Shown here one piece after another: positions 25,978-34,553 of a DNA stretch of 64,000 nucleotides. How positions within the stretch are numbered: position 1 is the first letter of the stretch; every line of letters begins with the position of its first letter. Source of the DNA: Desulfitobacterium hafniense DCB-2 (GTDB taxonomy: Bacteria > Bacillota > Desulfitobacteriia > Desulfitobacteriales > Desulfitobacteriaceae); assembly GCF_000021925.1 (NCBI RefSeq), contig NC_011830.1:1264501-1328500 (forward strand), read 5' to 3'. The translations under genes were made by a program, and so were the position numbers. The notes under the pieces were generated by a model that saw only the letters and a program-made list of their open reading frames with translations, ran no database searches and was not told where the DNA came from.

Positions 25978-26614
25978 GATTGTCTTAGCGGATGATCATG
26001 CGGTTCTTCGGGCGGGGCTTAAGGTTCTTCTTAATGCTGAGCCTGACCTGGAGGTCATTGGCGAGGCTTCTGACGGAGAGGAGGCGATTGATCGAGTGGA
26101 TGACCTCCACCCGGATCTCGTACTCCTTGATCTAACCATGCCGAAACTAAACGGGGTGGATTGTATTGAAGAACTCCTAAAAAAACATGCGGATCTAAAA
26201 ATATTAGTCCTTACCATGCACGATGATGAAGAATATCTTAAAGCGGTGTTACAGGTGGGTGCGAAAGGGTATGTGTTAAAAAAGGCCGCCGATGTGGAAC
26301 TTTTATCCGCCATTCGCACCGTGGCTCGTGGGGAAATGTTTATCTACCCAACCATGGCTGCGGAGTTCGTGTATCGGCATTTGGTCAGCCCGAGGGAGCC
26401 TGAAAAGGAGAGCAAGAAGCTGAAGCAGCTCAGTGAGCGGGAGTTGGAAGTGCTGAGAAATCTTGCTTTAGGACACACCAACCAGGATATTGCCGATTTG
26501 CTTCATGTCAGTGTAAAGACGGTGGAAACCTATAAAGCACGGGTCATGGAAAAGCTAGAGATGCATAAACGTGCGGAGCTGGTACGTTATGCAATGGAGA
26601 ATGGAATTATATAA
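25961..26614 (+). CDS. Module 1 NarL/FixJ response regulator
   Basis: 217 residues. Receiver domain with acidic pocket ADDH and phospho-acceptor Asp57 (LLDLTMPK); Lys near residue 105 in GYVLKKAA; then a LuxR-type helix-turn-helix (LSERELEVLRNLALGHTNQD ... VKTVETYKARVM). GTG start overlaps the kinase gene by 17 bases. It probably turns on the reductase operon that starts about 160 bases downstream after a terminator. Confidence 0.92.
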   Translation: MNKKLRIVLADDHAVLRAGLKVLLNAEPDLEVIGEASDGEEAIDRVDDLHPDLVLLDLTMPKLNGVDCIEELLKKHADLKILVLTMHDDEEYLKAVLQVGAKGYVLKKAADVELLSAIRTVARGEMFIYPTMAAEFVYRHLVSPREPEKESKKLKQLSERELEVLRNLALGHTNQDIADLLHVSVKTVETYKARVMEKLEMHKRAELVRYAMENGII

Positions 26615-26656
26615 AAATAATCGCTGTCGGGGAAATCCTGACAGCGATTATTTTTT
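26615..26656 (+). terminator. Terminator between module 1 sensor and enzyme genes
   Basis: Stem AAATAATCGCTGTC (26615-26628) with 26640-26653 and a T-run. It separates the sensor-kinase-regulator transcript from the reductase operon; module 3 has the same arrangement. Confidence 0.9.
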
Positions 26657-26770
26657 GTCAGGATAAGATTAACTTTTTTTAGGACTTTACCTTCTACAGA
26701 AAATTGAGGAAGATCTTAAAATAAGTTTAGGTGAAAGTAATCACCAATAAGAACCTAAGGAGTTGAGAAA

Positions 26771-27364
26771 ATGGGAAAACGGTATGCCATGGTGATTGAC
26801 CTGCGCAAATGTGTAGGCTGTCACGCTTGCCAAGTGGCTTGTAAAAGTGAAAACAATGTGCCTCTTGGTGTTTTCCGCAACTGGGTTGATGAGCTTGAGA
26901 CCGGAAAGTTCCCCAATGTTTCCCGCCAGCGGTTGCCGCGTCTTTGCAACCACTGTGAGAATCCATCATGTGTCAAAGTATGTCCGGTTAAAGCCACAAC
27001 TCAAAAAGAAGACGGTACGGTGGTCATTGACTATGATCTCTGTATAGGGTGCAAATACTGTATTGCCGCCTGTCCTTACGATGCTCGGTTTATTAACCCC
27101 GAAAGAAGAACTGCGGAAAAGTGTGACTACTGTTATGCCAGGGTCGAAGCGGGATTACAACCAGCCTGTGTGAATACTTGTATCGGTGGGGCTCGCATCT
27201 TCGGAGATTTAAATGATCCCACAAGCGAAGTTGCTAAATTTGTGGCAACCAATCCAGTCAAAGTATCTAAGCCGGAAACGAACAACGGACCGCAGACCTA
27301 CTACATTGGCGCAGATGAAAAAACCCTTCGCCCTAATTTTGAAATAGTGGGGGGGAATAAATAA
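26771..27364 (+). CDS. ttrB: Module 1 four-cluster ferredoxin subunit (TtrB/DmsB-like)
   Basis: 197 residues with four Cys groups for [4Fe-4S] clusters: CVGCHACQVACKSENN, CNHCENPSCVKVCPVKA, CIGCKYCIAACPYDAR and the split group CDYC...CVNTC. It passes electrons between the membrane anchor and the catalytic subunit. There is no signal peptide, so it should be exported together with the Tat-bearing catalytic subunit. First gene of the B-C-A-D operon, the gene order of ttrBCA and srdBCA. AAGGAG precedes ATG. The substrate name is by operon context. Confidence 0.8.
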   Translation: MGKRYAMVIDLRKCVGCHACQVACKSENNVPLGVFRNWVDELETGKFPNVSRQRLPRLCNHCENPSCVKVCPVKATTQKEDGTVVIDYDLCIGCKYCIAACPYDARFINPERRTAEKCDYCYARVEAGLQPACVNTCIGGARIFGDLNDPTSEVAKFVATNPVKVSKPETNNGPQTYYIGADEKTLRPNFEIVGGNK

Positions 27365-28410
27365 TGCCTACTGTTCATTTGTTTCAAACCGCTCATGAGA
27401 TGCCCTGGGGATTGCTGATCGCTATGTATCTTTTTTACACAGGAATTAGTGCAGGAGCAGTGCTGGTTACCAGTTTAGGGCCAATTTTTGGTGTTAAGGA
27501 GCTTAAGAAAACTGCCCAAGTTGGCGCTGTGGTCGGGCTATCCTTATTAATAATTGCGCCCCTTCACTTGATTTTTGACTTAGAGCAACCTTTGCGGTTT
27601 GTCAAGCTTTTATTTAATTTCCACGCCACCTCACCGATGTCCTATGGGGTATTCATTCTGTTGTTTTATGGTATATCCTTAGTTCTTTATCTTTGGAGCT
27701 TGACCCAAAATAATGAGAAAAACATCAAAATCTTTGGTCCGGCAGCCTTTTTTCTGGCTGTAGGATTAGAGGTTTATACAGGACTTTTGCTTGGAAATGT
27801 GCAAGCCCATGCCCTCTGGAACACGGCCTTAATGCCGGTTATCTTCCTTTTCTCCGGCCTGGCATCCGGCACAGCAATGGTCTTATTAGTGTTAGGGATC
27901 CACGGAAAAATGACCGGTAACAATTTATCGGTGGAAAAGCGATTCCTGGCAAAATTCTTTAAATGGTTTGTTCTCGCTGATTTAGCACTTATGGCCATTA
28001 TGGTCATGGTACTCCTTAACGGTAACGACGCTCAGTATGCTATGGGGTATTACCTGCTCCATGAAGAAGGGTTGACGTTTATTTGGCTTGAAAATATCAT
28101 CGGCTTACTTTTACCCTTTGCCCTTCTCTCGATTTCTTCCCTGGCCCGGAAAGGGCCGGTTATCAATTTTTCAGCAATTCTCGTGGTGCTCAGCACTTTA
28201 TTAATGAGAATCAATATTGTCATTGGCGGCCAAAAGCTTCCCCTGACCGGAAATTCTCTTTTGGAGTATTCACCAAAGTCCAGTCATTTGCTCATGGCTA
28301 TCGTCTTGGCGGTGCTTGGCACTATTCTCATTGGTATCTTAACAAAAGTCGTTTCTTCTAAGATTGATCAAAAGGTTGTTTCAACTACTGGAAAGGGGGT
28401 CGTTTCTTAA
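27364..28410 (+). CDS. ttrC: Module 1 NrfD-type membrane anchor (TtrC-like)
   Basis: 348 residues, about nine hydrophobic helices, NrfD/PsrC family. Helix 1 has YLFYTGISAGAVL; later EQPLRF at a helix end, PMSYGVF and ALWNTALMPVIFLFSG. It takes electrons from menaquinol and feeds the Fe-S subunit. Its start overlaps the stop of the previous gene by one base and its stop overlaps the next start, so the three subunits are translationally coupled. TtrC of enterobacteria is of similar length. Confidence 0.85.
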   Translation: MPTVHLFQTAHEMPWGLLIAMYLFYTGISAGAVLVTSLGPIFGVKELKKTAQVGAVVGLSLLIIAPLHLIFDLEQPLRFVKLLFNFHATSPMSYGVFILLFYGISLVLYLWSLTQNNEKNIKIFGPAAFFLAVGLEVYTGLLLGNVQAHALWNTALMPVIFLFSGLASGTAMVLLVLGIHGKMTGNNLSVEKRFLAKFFKWFVLADLALMAIMVMVLLNGNDAQYAMGYYLLHEEGLTFIWLENIIGLLLPFALLSISSLARKGPVINFSAILVVLSTLLMRINIVIGGQKLPLTGNSLLEYSPKSSHLLMAIVLAVLGTILIGILTKVVSSKIDQKVVSTTGKGVVS

Positions 28411-31214
28411 TGAATTTGTCACGCCGTAAGTTTTTACAGGGAGCTACTACCTTAGGTGCTACTGTGGCTATAGCTCCATTGGCTTTTGCAAAGTCTGATG
28501 TTGAAATTCCCAGCTGGAGTGAAGGCTCGCCGGCCATAGATACCTTAGATACAGATCCAAGTGTTCAGTTTGTACACTCCGTTTGTTTAGGCTGCCGCAG
28601 CGATTGCAATATTCGCGGTAAAGTTAAAGACGGGGTTGTTATTAAAATCGATGGCAATCCATATAGCCAAATGACTCTGGATAAGCCCCTTGAGTATTCA
28701 ACTGATCCTCAAGAAGCCCGTAAAGAAGCGGGAAAACTCTGTCCCAGGGGTCAGGCAGGAGTGCAGGTTCTCTATGATCCTTTGCGGGTTCAACAACCGT
28801 TGAAACGGGTTGGCAAACGGGGAGAAAATAAGTGGCAAACCATCAGTTGGGAACAAGCGTACGAGGAGATTATCGAAGGGGGTGACCTCTTTGGAGAAGG
28901 AAAGGTAGAAGGGCTGAGGGCAGTCCGCGATATGGACACTCTCATTGATCCGGAAGCCCCCGAACTTGGGCCCAAGGCCAACCAATTTGTGTTTCTTGCC
29001 GGGCGGATCGAGAACGCCCGCTCTGACTTATCCAAGCGTTTTGTCAACGGTGGACTGGGTTCGCTTAACTGGTTTGAACACACCACTGCATGCGAACAAA
29101 GTCATCATATTGCTTCTGACCATACCTTTGCCGGAAAACATCATTTGAAACCTGATTTTGAAAATGCTAAGCTTATCCTGAATTTCGGTGCCAACTATGG
29201 TGAAGCCAATTTCCCGATGAATGGCCTCAGCCGGAAAATGGTCAACTTTCTCACTAAAGGTGGGAAAATGATCACGGTAGATCCCCGTTTTTCTGTATCG
29301 GCTTCTCATTCGGACACTTGGGTGCCGATTATCCCTGGAGGCGATGGAGCCTTTGCACTAGGTATGATTCAATGGATTATTACCAATGAGCGCTATGATA
29401 AATCTTTCCTGGAGGCTCCCACCAAGGAAGCGGCCGCTAAAAGAGGGGAGAGCAGTTGGTCCGATGCAACCTATCTTGTACGTGAAGATAATGGTGAATT
29501 CTTACACGGAGATGCGGCTGGACTTGGTGGTACAAAAGAGGATTATGTGGTCTTGGTAGACGGTGCCCTCACCCTTGCTGCAAAGGCTAATGCCGCTGAT
29601 CTTTTCGGTGAAGTGACTGTAAATAGTATTCGATGTAAAACCGTATTCCAAAAGCTTAGTGAAAGAGCTTCGGAAAAGTCATTGGCTCAATATGCAGAAT
29701 TGAGCGGAATCCCGGAAGAATTGATGATAAAGGTAGCGGATGAATTTACTTCATACGGAAAACTTGCCGTGGCTGATTTTTACCGTGGAACAGCCCAGCA
29801 TACCAATGGCTTTCATATTTGTCGAGCTATTTGCATCTTGAATCTTCTGGTTGGGAATATCGACCATCGCGGTGGATATCAAATAGGTGGTAGCACTACA
29901 AGTTATGCGGGGGATAAAGGCCTCTACAAGATTGCTGACCTTAACCCCGGTGCCCTTAAACCCAAAGGAATTCGCATTTCTCGGGAGCAGATTAACTATG
30001 AGGAGAGTACGGAATTTAAGAAGAAGGGCTACCCTGCGAAACGCCCATGGTTTCCCCTAAGCAAAGATGTCTATCAAGAGGCTGTAGCAGGAATTGTTGA
30101 AGGGTATCCTTATCCCTGTAAAATACTCTGGCTGCACATGGGAACTCCGGCCTATTCTGTACCTGCAATTAAGGAGAGCTTGATCGAATCTTTAAAAGAT
30201 ACACAGAAGATTCCACTCTTTATCTCCACAGATATCGTTATCGGTGATACTTCTATGTTTGCAGATTATATTCTTCCCGATGTGACCTATATGGAGCAAT
30301 GGTGTGCTCAAGGAGCAGGCCCCACAATTCTTGGACTGGTATCCTCGGTACGTCAACCCATGACCCATGTCTTTCCGAATACAAAGTCCCTAGAGAACAT
30401 TATGATTGATATAGCTAAAAAGATGGGGTTCCCCAACTTTGGCGATAATGGCTTTGGTACTGGAATGCCCTTGAATAAAGAAGAAGATTGGTATTTTAAA
30501 TTGGTTGCCAACCTTGCGACCCAGTATGGAAAGATCCCAGGTGCAACCGTAGAAGATCAAGTTCAATATATCCTGGACCGAGGCGGAATTTTCGATTCCA
30601 GTGGAACGTATGATGGCTTATTTATGAAAAATAAACTGGGGAAACTGTGCAACATCTATGCTGAAAAAGTCGCAACAACTGTCGATTCCATGACTGGGAA
30701 GAATTTTGACGGATTGCCTCTCCATTTACCTGTTATGAATGCCAAAGATCAAGAGATCAGGGATGATGGATACCCCTTTATTGCCACAACGTATAAGCCG
30801 GCCTTCCAATCTCACAGCCGTACGGTAAATGCCCCTTGGCTTATGGAGGTTCTGCCGGAGAATTTCATCGAAATGAATGACGAAGAGGGCGAGAAACTTG
30901 GATTTAAGGATGGAGACGTTGTAAAAGTCAGTGGACCGACGAGCAAGGAAGGAGTTGTAGGCAAACTTCGCCTGCGTCCCGGAATGCGCCCGGGAGTTGT
31001 AAGCACTTGCATTGGATACGGACACTGGCATTACGGCTCGGCAGATACCATTATCGACGAAAAGACAGTAGCTGGCGATAAACGTCGGAGCAAAGGGGTT
31101 AATATCAATTATGCTATGCGCTTGGATGACTCCATTGGCAATGTATGTCTTCAAGATAAGATTGGAGGAAGCTGTTCTTTCTATGATTCCCATGTGAAAA
31201 TCGAAAAGGCTTAA
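28410..31214 (+). CDS. ttrA: Module 1 catalytic molybdopterin subunit, TtrA-like
   Basis: 934 residues. A Tat signal (SRRKFLQ, then AIAPLAFA) directs export. Fe-S ligands Cys59, Cys62, Cys66 and Cys111 have the stretched last spacing seen in TtrA. The probable molybdenum ligand is Cys228 (HTTACEQSHH). Stretches such as RVGKRGENKWQ, EGGDLFGEGKVEGLRA and GESSWSDATYLV closely recall Salmonella TtrA; the protein is about 90 residues shorter. Tetrathionate reductase is the first guess; a selenate reductase of the SrdA kind or another metalloid substrate is possible given the arsenic neighbours. Confidence 0.75.
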   Translation: MNLSRRKFLQGATTLGATVAIAPLAFAKSDVEIPSWSEGSPAIDTLDTDPSVQFVHSVCLGCRSDCNIRGKVKDGVVIKIDGNPYSQMTLDKPLEYSTDPQEARKEAGKLCPRGQAGVQVLYDPLRVQQPLKRVGKRGENKWQTISWEQAYEEIIEGGDLFGEGKVEGLRAVRDMDTLIDPEAPELGPKANQFVFLAGRIENARSDLSKRFVNGGLGSLNWFEHTTACEQSHHIASDHTFAGKHHLKPDFENAKLILNFGANYGEANFPMNGLSRKMVNFLTKGGKMITVDPRFSVSASHSDTWVPIIPGGDGAFALGMIQWIITNERYDKSFLEAPTKEAAAKRGESSWSDATYLVREDNGEFLHGDAAGLGGTKEDYVVLVDGALTLAAKANAADLFGEVTVNSIRCKTVFQKLSERASEKSLAQYAELSGIPEELMIKVADEFTSYGKLAVADFYRGTAQHTNGFHICRAICILNLLVGNIDHRGGYQIGGSTTSYAGDKGLYKIADLNPGALKPKGIRISREQINYEESTEFKKKGYPAKRPWFPLSKDVYQEAVAGIVEGYPYPCKILWLHMGTPAYSVPAIKESLIESLKDTQKIPLFISTDIVIGDTSMFADYILPDVTYMEQWCAQGAGPTILGLVSSVRQPMTHVFPNTKSLENIMIDIAKKMGFPNFGDNGFGTGMPLNKEEDWYFKLVANLATQYGKIPGATVEDQVQYILDRGGIFDSSGTYDGLFMKNKLGKLCNIYAEKVATTVDSMTGKNFDGLPLHLPVMNAKDQEIRDDGYPFIATTYKPAFQSHSRTVNAPWLMEVLPENFIEMNDEEGEKLGFKDGDVVKVSGPTSKEGVVGKLRLRPGMRPGVVSTCIGYGHWHYGSADTIIDEKTVAGDKRRSKGVNINYAMRLDDSIGNVCLQDKIGGSCSFYDSHVKIEKA

Positions 31215-31264
31215 CAAGGTTTTAAACGTTTGCTTAGTGTGAAAAAAAGGGTTGAAAATGAGTG

Positions 31265-31290
31265 GATGGTGCAGGAATTCCTGCACCATC
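31265..31290 (+). promoter_or_regulatory. 26-bp perfect palindrome before the module 1 torD gene
   Basis: Arms of 13 bases (GATGGTGCAGGAA and its complement) lie between the catalytic gene and the chaperone gene, 82 bases before the chaperone start. There is no T-run, so RNA processing or translation control is more likely than full termination. Equivalent hairpins sit before the torD genes of modules 2 and 3. Confidence 0.65.
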
Positions 31291-31371
31291 GCTCCAATCC
31301 ATATCCATGGTTTTTATCTTTCAAAAACCACTGGCTACCAAAGGCACGAAGCCCGAGCTGGGGAGGTATAC

Positions 31372-32043
31372 ATGACTGTTAAGATGCACTCTGATGAAGA
31401 GCAAAGCAGCGATGGTTCTCGAGCTGTTTTCTACAACTTGTTCGCAAATATGCTTGGTCGAGAAATTAATAAGTCCTGGCTTGATTCAGGTTTCCAAAGT
31501 GAGCTACTGCGTACACTTCCTGATTCGGAAGGAAAAACGGCACTATTGAACTCATTAGCGAAAGCCAGTGCTGTTCCTGAAGGCCTCCGGGAGATTCAAT
31601 TGGATTATGAGCAACTGTTTATTATTCCCGGCCCTAAACTCACTTTTCCCTATGAATCCTGCTATACCCATCGGAATATGGATGGAACCTATGGGCGGAT
31701 TTGGCAGGAACCTGCCCGGGCGATGTATAAGATTCTTAAGGACTGGGATATTCATTTTCCCGAGGGACAGGATCTTATCCCCGATCATATCGCGGTGGAA
31801 CTATTCTTTATGGCAGGATTATGTCAAAAGCAGTCCATTGCTCAAGGTTCAGAGAAGAGGATTCTGGAGGATTGGCAAGTTCGGTTTTTTGGCGCACATA
31901 TCAAGAATTGGGTTTGCGAGTTTTTAGCTAACCTGGTGAAAAAAGCGGACACCGGGTACTATCAAGGGTGTGCCGTGCTCTTAGGTGAATTCTTGGAAGA
32001 AGAAGCAGTTGAAATTAGTGCTAAAACAGCGAAGACGATTTAG
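31372..32043 (+). CDS. Module 1 TorD-family chaperone
   Basis: 223 residues, mostly helical, of the TorD/DmsD family: FYNLFANMLGRE at the N terminus, LDYEQLFIIPGPKLTFPYESCY (the family's YxxLFxxPG-PY block), PDHIAVELFFMAGLC and a C-terminal four-helix part. Such proteins bind the Tat signal of the catalytic subunit and aid cofactor loading. Start at ATG 31372 after GGGGAGG; the frame extends upstream to 31252 but that part contains the palindrome and has no site. A terminator follows. Confidence 0.88.
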   Translation: MTVKMHSDEEQSSDGSRAVFYNLFANMLGREINKSWLDSGFQSELLRTLPDSEGKTALLNSLAKASAVPEGLREIQLDYEQLFIIPGPKLTFPYESCYTHRNMDGTYGRIWQEPARAMYKILKDWDIHFPEGQDLIPDHIAVELFFMAGLCQKQSIAQGSEKRILEDWQVRFFGAHIKNWVCEFLANLVKKADTGYYQGCAVLLGEFLEEEAVEISAKTAKTI

Positions 32044-32052
32044 CTTGTAAGT

Positions 32053-32082
32053 AAAAGGAGACCCACTTAGGTCTCCTTTTAT
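32053..32082 (+). terminator. Terminator after module 1
   Basis: AAAAGGAGACC (32053-32063) pairs with GGTCTCCTTTT (32070-32080) around a six-base loop. Confidence 0.85.
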
Positions 32083-32113
32083 CAAGAAGTGTATAAGGAC
32101 CAATACTTCAGAA

Positions 32114-32560
32114 CTAAGATTTTTTCGGGAGCTCCCGTTCAATAAGTTCTGTCGTCTTTTCAGCAATTTCACCTGTAATGGCAATACACTGCTCCATATG
32201 CACAGAAGAACCTAGTTCCATACCTTTAGTTAAGATTCGGCAACAGGTCGATTTATGCTGAGCAGTGAAATAATCATGAAGCTCTTTGGCCAGAGCCATG
32301 GTATGATTTACCTTTGGATCACCGGGTTCACTGCGTCCAAAAAACAAACCAAGGGCCATGATGCCTCCCGCTAAAGCACCACAGGTGCACCCTGATCCCC
32401 CCATTCCCACAGGAAAGCCCGATGCCATGGCGATAACATCATCGGGGACGTCGAGATCGAATTCGTCACGGATACTCCGAACAATAGCTTCAGAACAGAA
32501 GTAATCTCCCTGACGATAGTAATCTTCAGCTTGTTTGCAAATCTTATACTTCCTATCCAC
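32114..32560 (-). CDS. C-GCAxxG-C-C family (redox) protein
   Basis: 148 residues from GTG 32560, which follows GGGGGTTATTTT; a longer frame to 32650 has no site. The pattern GSGCTCGALAGGIMALG, a Cys in YFCSEA, and the later pair STCCR match the family named for spaced C, GCAxxG, C and C motifs. Members are often found near membrane or metal-handling genes and are thought to bind metal or redox cofactors; no activity is established. Here it stands alone on the minus strand, convergent with the module 1 operon and divergent from arsR(2). Confidence 0.8.
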   Translation of the reverse strand: MDRKYKICKQAEDYYRQGDYFCSEAIVRSIRDEFDLDVPDDVIAMASGFPVGMGGSGCTCGALAGGIMALGLFFGRSEPGDPKVNHTMALAKELHDYFTAQHKSTCCRILTKGMELGSSVHMEQCIAITGEIAEKTTELIERELPKKS

Positions 32561-32701
32561 AAAATAACCCCCATATTGTTTTATTGACAGTTGCATATAA
32601 ATTATACTCTTTTCACATATAAAAATGGTAGAAATTATTGATATAGACACTATTATTGATGATGAGCTTTATTACCATATTAAATAACGTCAAACTGGCA
32701 A

Positions 32702-32735
32702 TTGACAAATCAAGTTATTTTGATATGATATATCC
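32702..32735 (+). promoter_or_regulatory. arsR(2) promoter with ArsR-type operator
   Basis: TTGACA (32702-32707) and TATGAT (32724-32729), 16 bases apart. The spacer holds ATCAA-N6-TTGAT (32709-32724). The -10 box ends only six bases before the ATG and there is no ribosome binding site, so the message may be leaderless. Confidence 0.7.
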
Positions 32736-33047
32736 ATGAAAGATAGTGTTATGATTTCCAAAGCGCTGAGTGATCCTAATCGTTATCGAATCCTAATGCT
32801 TCTAGTTAAATTTGAAAGGGGTGAATTCGAAGAACTATGCTGCAACTCCCCGGAAGAAGGACTATGTAACTGCGACATCGTATCAACACTAGAAGTAAAT
32901 CAGTCCAGAGTTTCTTATCATATGAAAGAGTTGGTGGATGCGGGGCTGGTTAAGGAAGAGACAAGGGGAAAATGGAAGTTTTACTCTCTTAATCGAGAGA
33001 CTCTAAGGGAATATATCAGACAGATGAGCTTAGACTATAATTTATAA
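32736..33047 (+). CDS. arsR: ArsR family repressor (2)
   Basis: 103 residues. Winged-helix core: SKALSDPNRYRILMLLVKF, then a Cys-rich insert ELCCNSPEEGLCNCDIV and the recognition region VNQSRVSYHMKEL. Four Cys in the insert suggest a metalloid or metal site different from the ERCACE type of arsR(1). It precedes arsM by 76 bases; each of the two genes has an ATCAA-N6-TTGAT palindrome in front, so it probably represses both. Confidence 0.88.
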   Translation: MKDSVMISKALSDPNRYRILMLLVKFERGEFEELCCNSPEEGLCNCDIVSTLEVNQSRVSYHMKELVDAGLVKEETRGKWKFYSLNRETLREYIRQMSLDYNL

Positions 33048-33066
33048 CCTCTTTTTTTGCTCCAAT

Positions 33067-33086
33067 ATATCAAAATAAATTGATAT
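33067..33086 (+). promoter_or_regulatory. ArsR-type operator before arsM
   Basis: ATATCAA-N6-TTGATAT, a second copy of the palindrome found in the arsR(2) promoter, with seven-base arms, 38 bases before arsM. Confidence 0.7.
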
Positions 33087-33123
33087 GTTGGAATAAAGCG
33101 TTATAAACAAGGAGATGGATGGA

Positions 33124-33936
33124 ATGGATAATATTCGAGAAGGAGTAAGGCAGAAGTATGCCTTTGCCATTGCTAATCGGGGCCAAGGGTGTTGCGGGAG
33201 CCCCGGATGTTGCAGTGATGGACTCAGCGATGCAGTGGATCCCATTACCGGCAATCTTTATGATGAAAGTGACCTACAGGGCTTAGACCCTGAGCTTATC
33301 GCCAATTCGTTTGGATGTGGTAACCCCACTGCATTAATGAACTTAAACTTAGGCGAAGTGGTCCTTGACTTAGGGAGTGGATCGGGGCTGGACGTTCTTC
33401 TCTCAGCTAAAAGGGTTGGCCCGACAGGTAAAGCCTATGGACTGGATATGACGGATGAGATGTTGGCTGTTGCAAAAGAAAATCAAAGGAAATCCGGTAT
33501 TGAGAATGCCGAATTTTTAAAGGGACATATCGAGGAAATTCCTTTGCCGGATAAAAGCATCGATGTTATTATTTCAAACTGTGTAATTAATCTTTCAGGT
33601 GATAAAGATGGAGTTCTAAAGGAAGCTTATCGTGTATTAAAGCCTCAGGGGCGTTTCGCAGTTTCCGATATTGTTATCAAGAGACCTCTCCCTGAGAAGA
33701 TCAGAGACAACATCCTTGCTTGGGCCGGATGTATTGCTGGAGCAATGACTGAGGAAGAATATAGGGGAAAGCTATCCAGTGCAGGGTTTGAAAATATCGA
33801 GCTCCAAGTGACTCGTGAGTATGATCTTGAGGATCCTAGTTTGCGAGGGATGTTAGGAGATTTAACTGAAGGGGAGATTAAAGAATTTCGTTGGGCAATT
33901 GTGAGTTGTTTTATTCGGGCAACCAAGTCAGAATAA
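33124..33936 (+). CDS. arsM: Arsenite methyltransferase ArsM
   Basis: About 270 residues. N-terminal Cys cluster QGCCGSPGCCSDG, then a SAM-binding domain (VVLDLGSGSGLDVLLSA, GLDMTDEMLAVAKEN). The arsenite-binding Cys positions of ArsM are represented by NSFGCGNP, ISNCVINLS and WAGCIAGAM. It transfers methyl groups from SAM to As(III), giving methylated and volatile arsenic. ATG 33115 lies directly on the AAGGAG site, so ATG 33124 is preferred. It follows arsR(2) and precedes a small Fe-S/zinc protein. Confidence 0.93.
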   Translation: MDNIREGVRQKYAFAIANRGQGCCGSPGCCSDGLSDAVDPITGNLYDESDLQGLDPELIANSFGCGNPTALMNLNLGEVVLDLGSGSGLDVLLSAKRVGPTGKAYGLDMTDEMLAVAKENQRKSGIENAEFLKGHIEEIPLPDKSIDVIISNCVINLSGDKDGVLKEAYRVLKPQGRFAVSDIVIKRPLPEKIRDNILAWAGCIAGAMTEEEYRGKLSSAGFENIELQVTREYDLEDPSLRGMLGDLTEGEIKEFRWAIVSCFIRATKSE

Positions 33937-33970
33937 AGTTTTGGCATAAATAATTCTAGGAGGGTAAATT

Positions 33971-34396
33971 TTGAATAAATGCCCTATATGTGATAAAGAA
34001 GGAACACTTGTAAAGAATTTAACAGTAAAGCATTTAGTGCTTGATGAAATAGTGGAACTAGTCGGTGACCCAGATTATTTTTTGTGCATGAATGAAGAAT
34101 GTGATATAACTTACTACAATACAGAGTCCAAAAAGAAATTTAACAAGCAACAAATAAAAGTGCCAATATGGTTTAAGAAGGATGTTAATCCAAAGTATGC
34201 CTGTTATTGTAGTAAAATTACTGAAGAAGAAGTAATAAATGCTGTTTTAAACGATGGTGCTACTAAAATGAGTGAAGTTCTAAAAATTACTGGAGCAATG
34301 AGTAATTCACAATGCCAAAAAAATAATCCCTTAGGAAAGTGCTGTCATCAAATAATTCAGGGCGCAATAGATAAAGCATTGAATCGCCTCGGTTAA
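33971..34396 (+). CDS. CopZ-type zinc/[2Fe-2S] metallochaperone-like protein
   Basis: 141 residues from TTG 33971 after AGGAGGG. The N terminus has a Cys pair CPICDKEG, then a zinc-ribbon-like part FLCMNEECDITYYN, and a BFD-like [2Fe-2S] part (YACYCSKITEEEVINAV ... SNSQCQKNNPLGKCCHQII). This layout matches the N-terminal domain of Archaeoglobus CopZ, without the heavy-metal-binding C domain. Its job with arsenic genes is unknown; electron supply or metal delivery are guesses. About 35 bases behind arsM. Confidence 0.75.
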   Translation: MNKCPICDKEGTLVKNLTVKHLVLDEIVELVGDPDYFLCMNEECDITYYNTESKKKFNKQQIKVPIWFKKDVNPKYACYCSKITEEEVINAVLNDGATKMSEVLKITGAMSNSQCQKNNPLGKCCHQIIQGAIDKALNRLG

Positions 34397-34553
34397 TAAG
34401 GTGAATCTTAAAGTATGTTCAATAAAGTGTCCCATCAGCTTAGAATTCTTCGAAATAGTAATCTCGTAATAATCAATTTGGCTTTCGCAACTACCATAAG
34501 CCGATGAAAAAAATAGGGGGAGTAATGATATATATTATAAATATTGTTATGGA

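Noticed and set aside
28410..31214. Calling the module 1 catalytic subunit a second ArrA
   Set aside because: The Fe-S spacing (Cys66 to Cys111) and the EGGDLFGEG block fit TtrA; the ArrA stretches WNKxFVGDF and TPEWA are absent.
30726..31289. Minus-strand 187-codon open frame
   Set aside because: It is antisense to the end of the TtrA-like gene and has no recognisable features.
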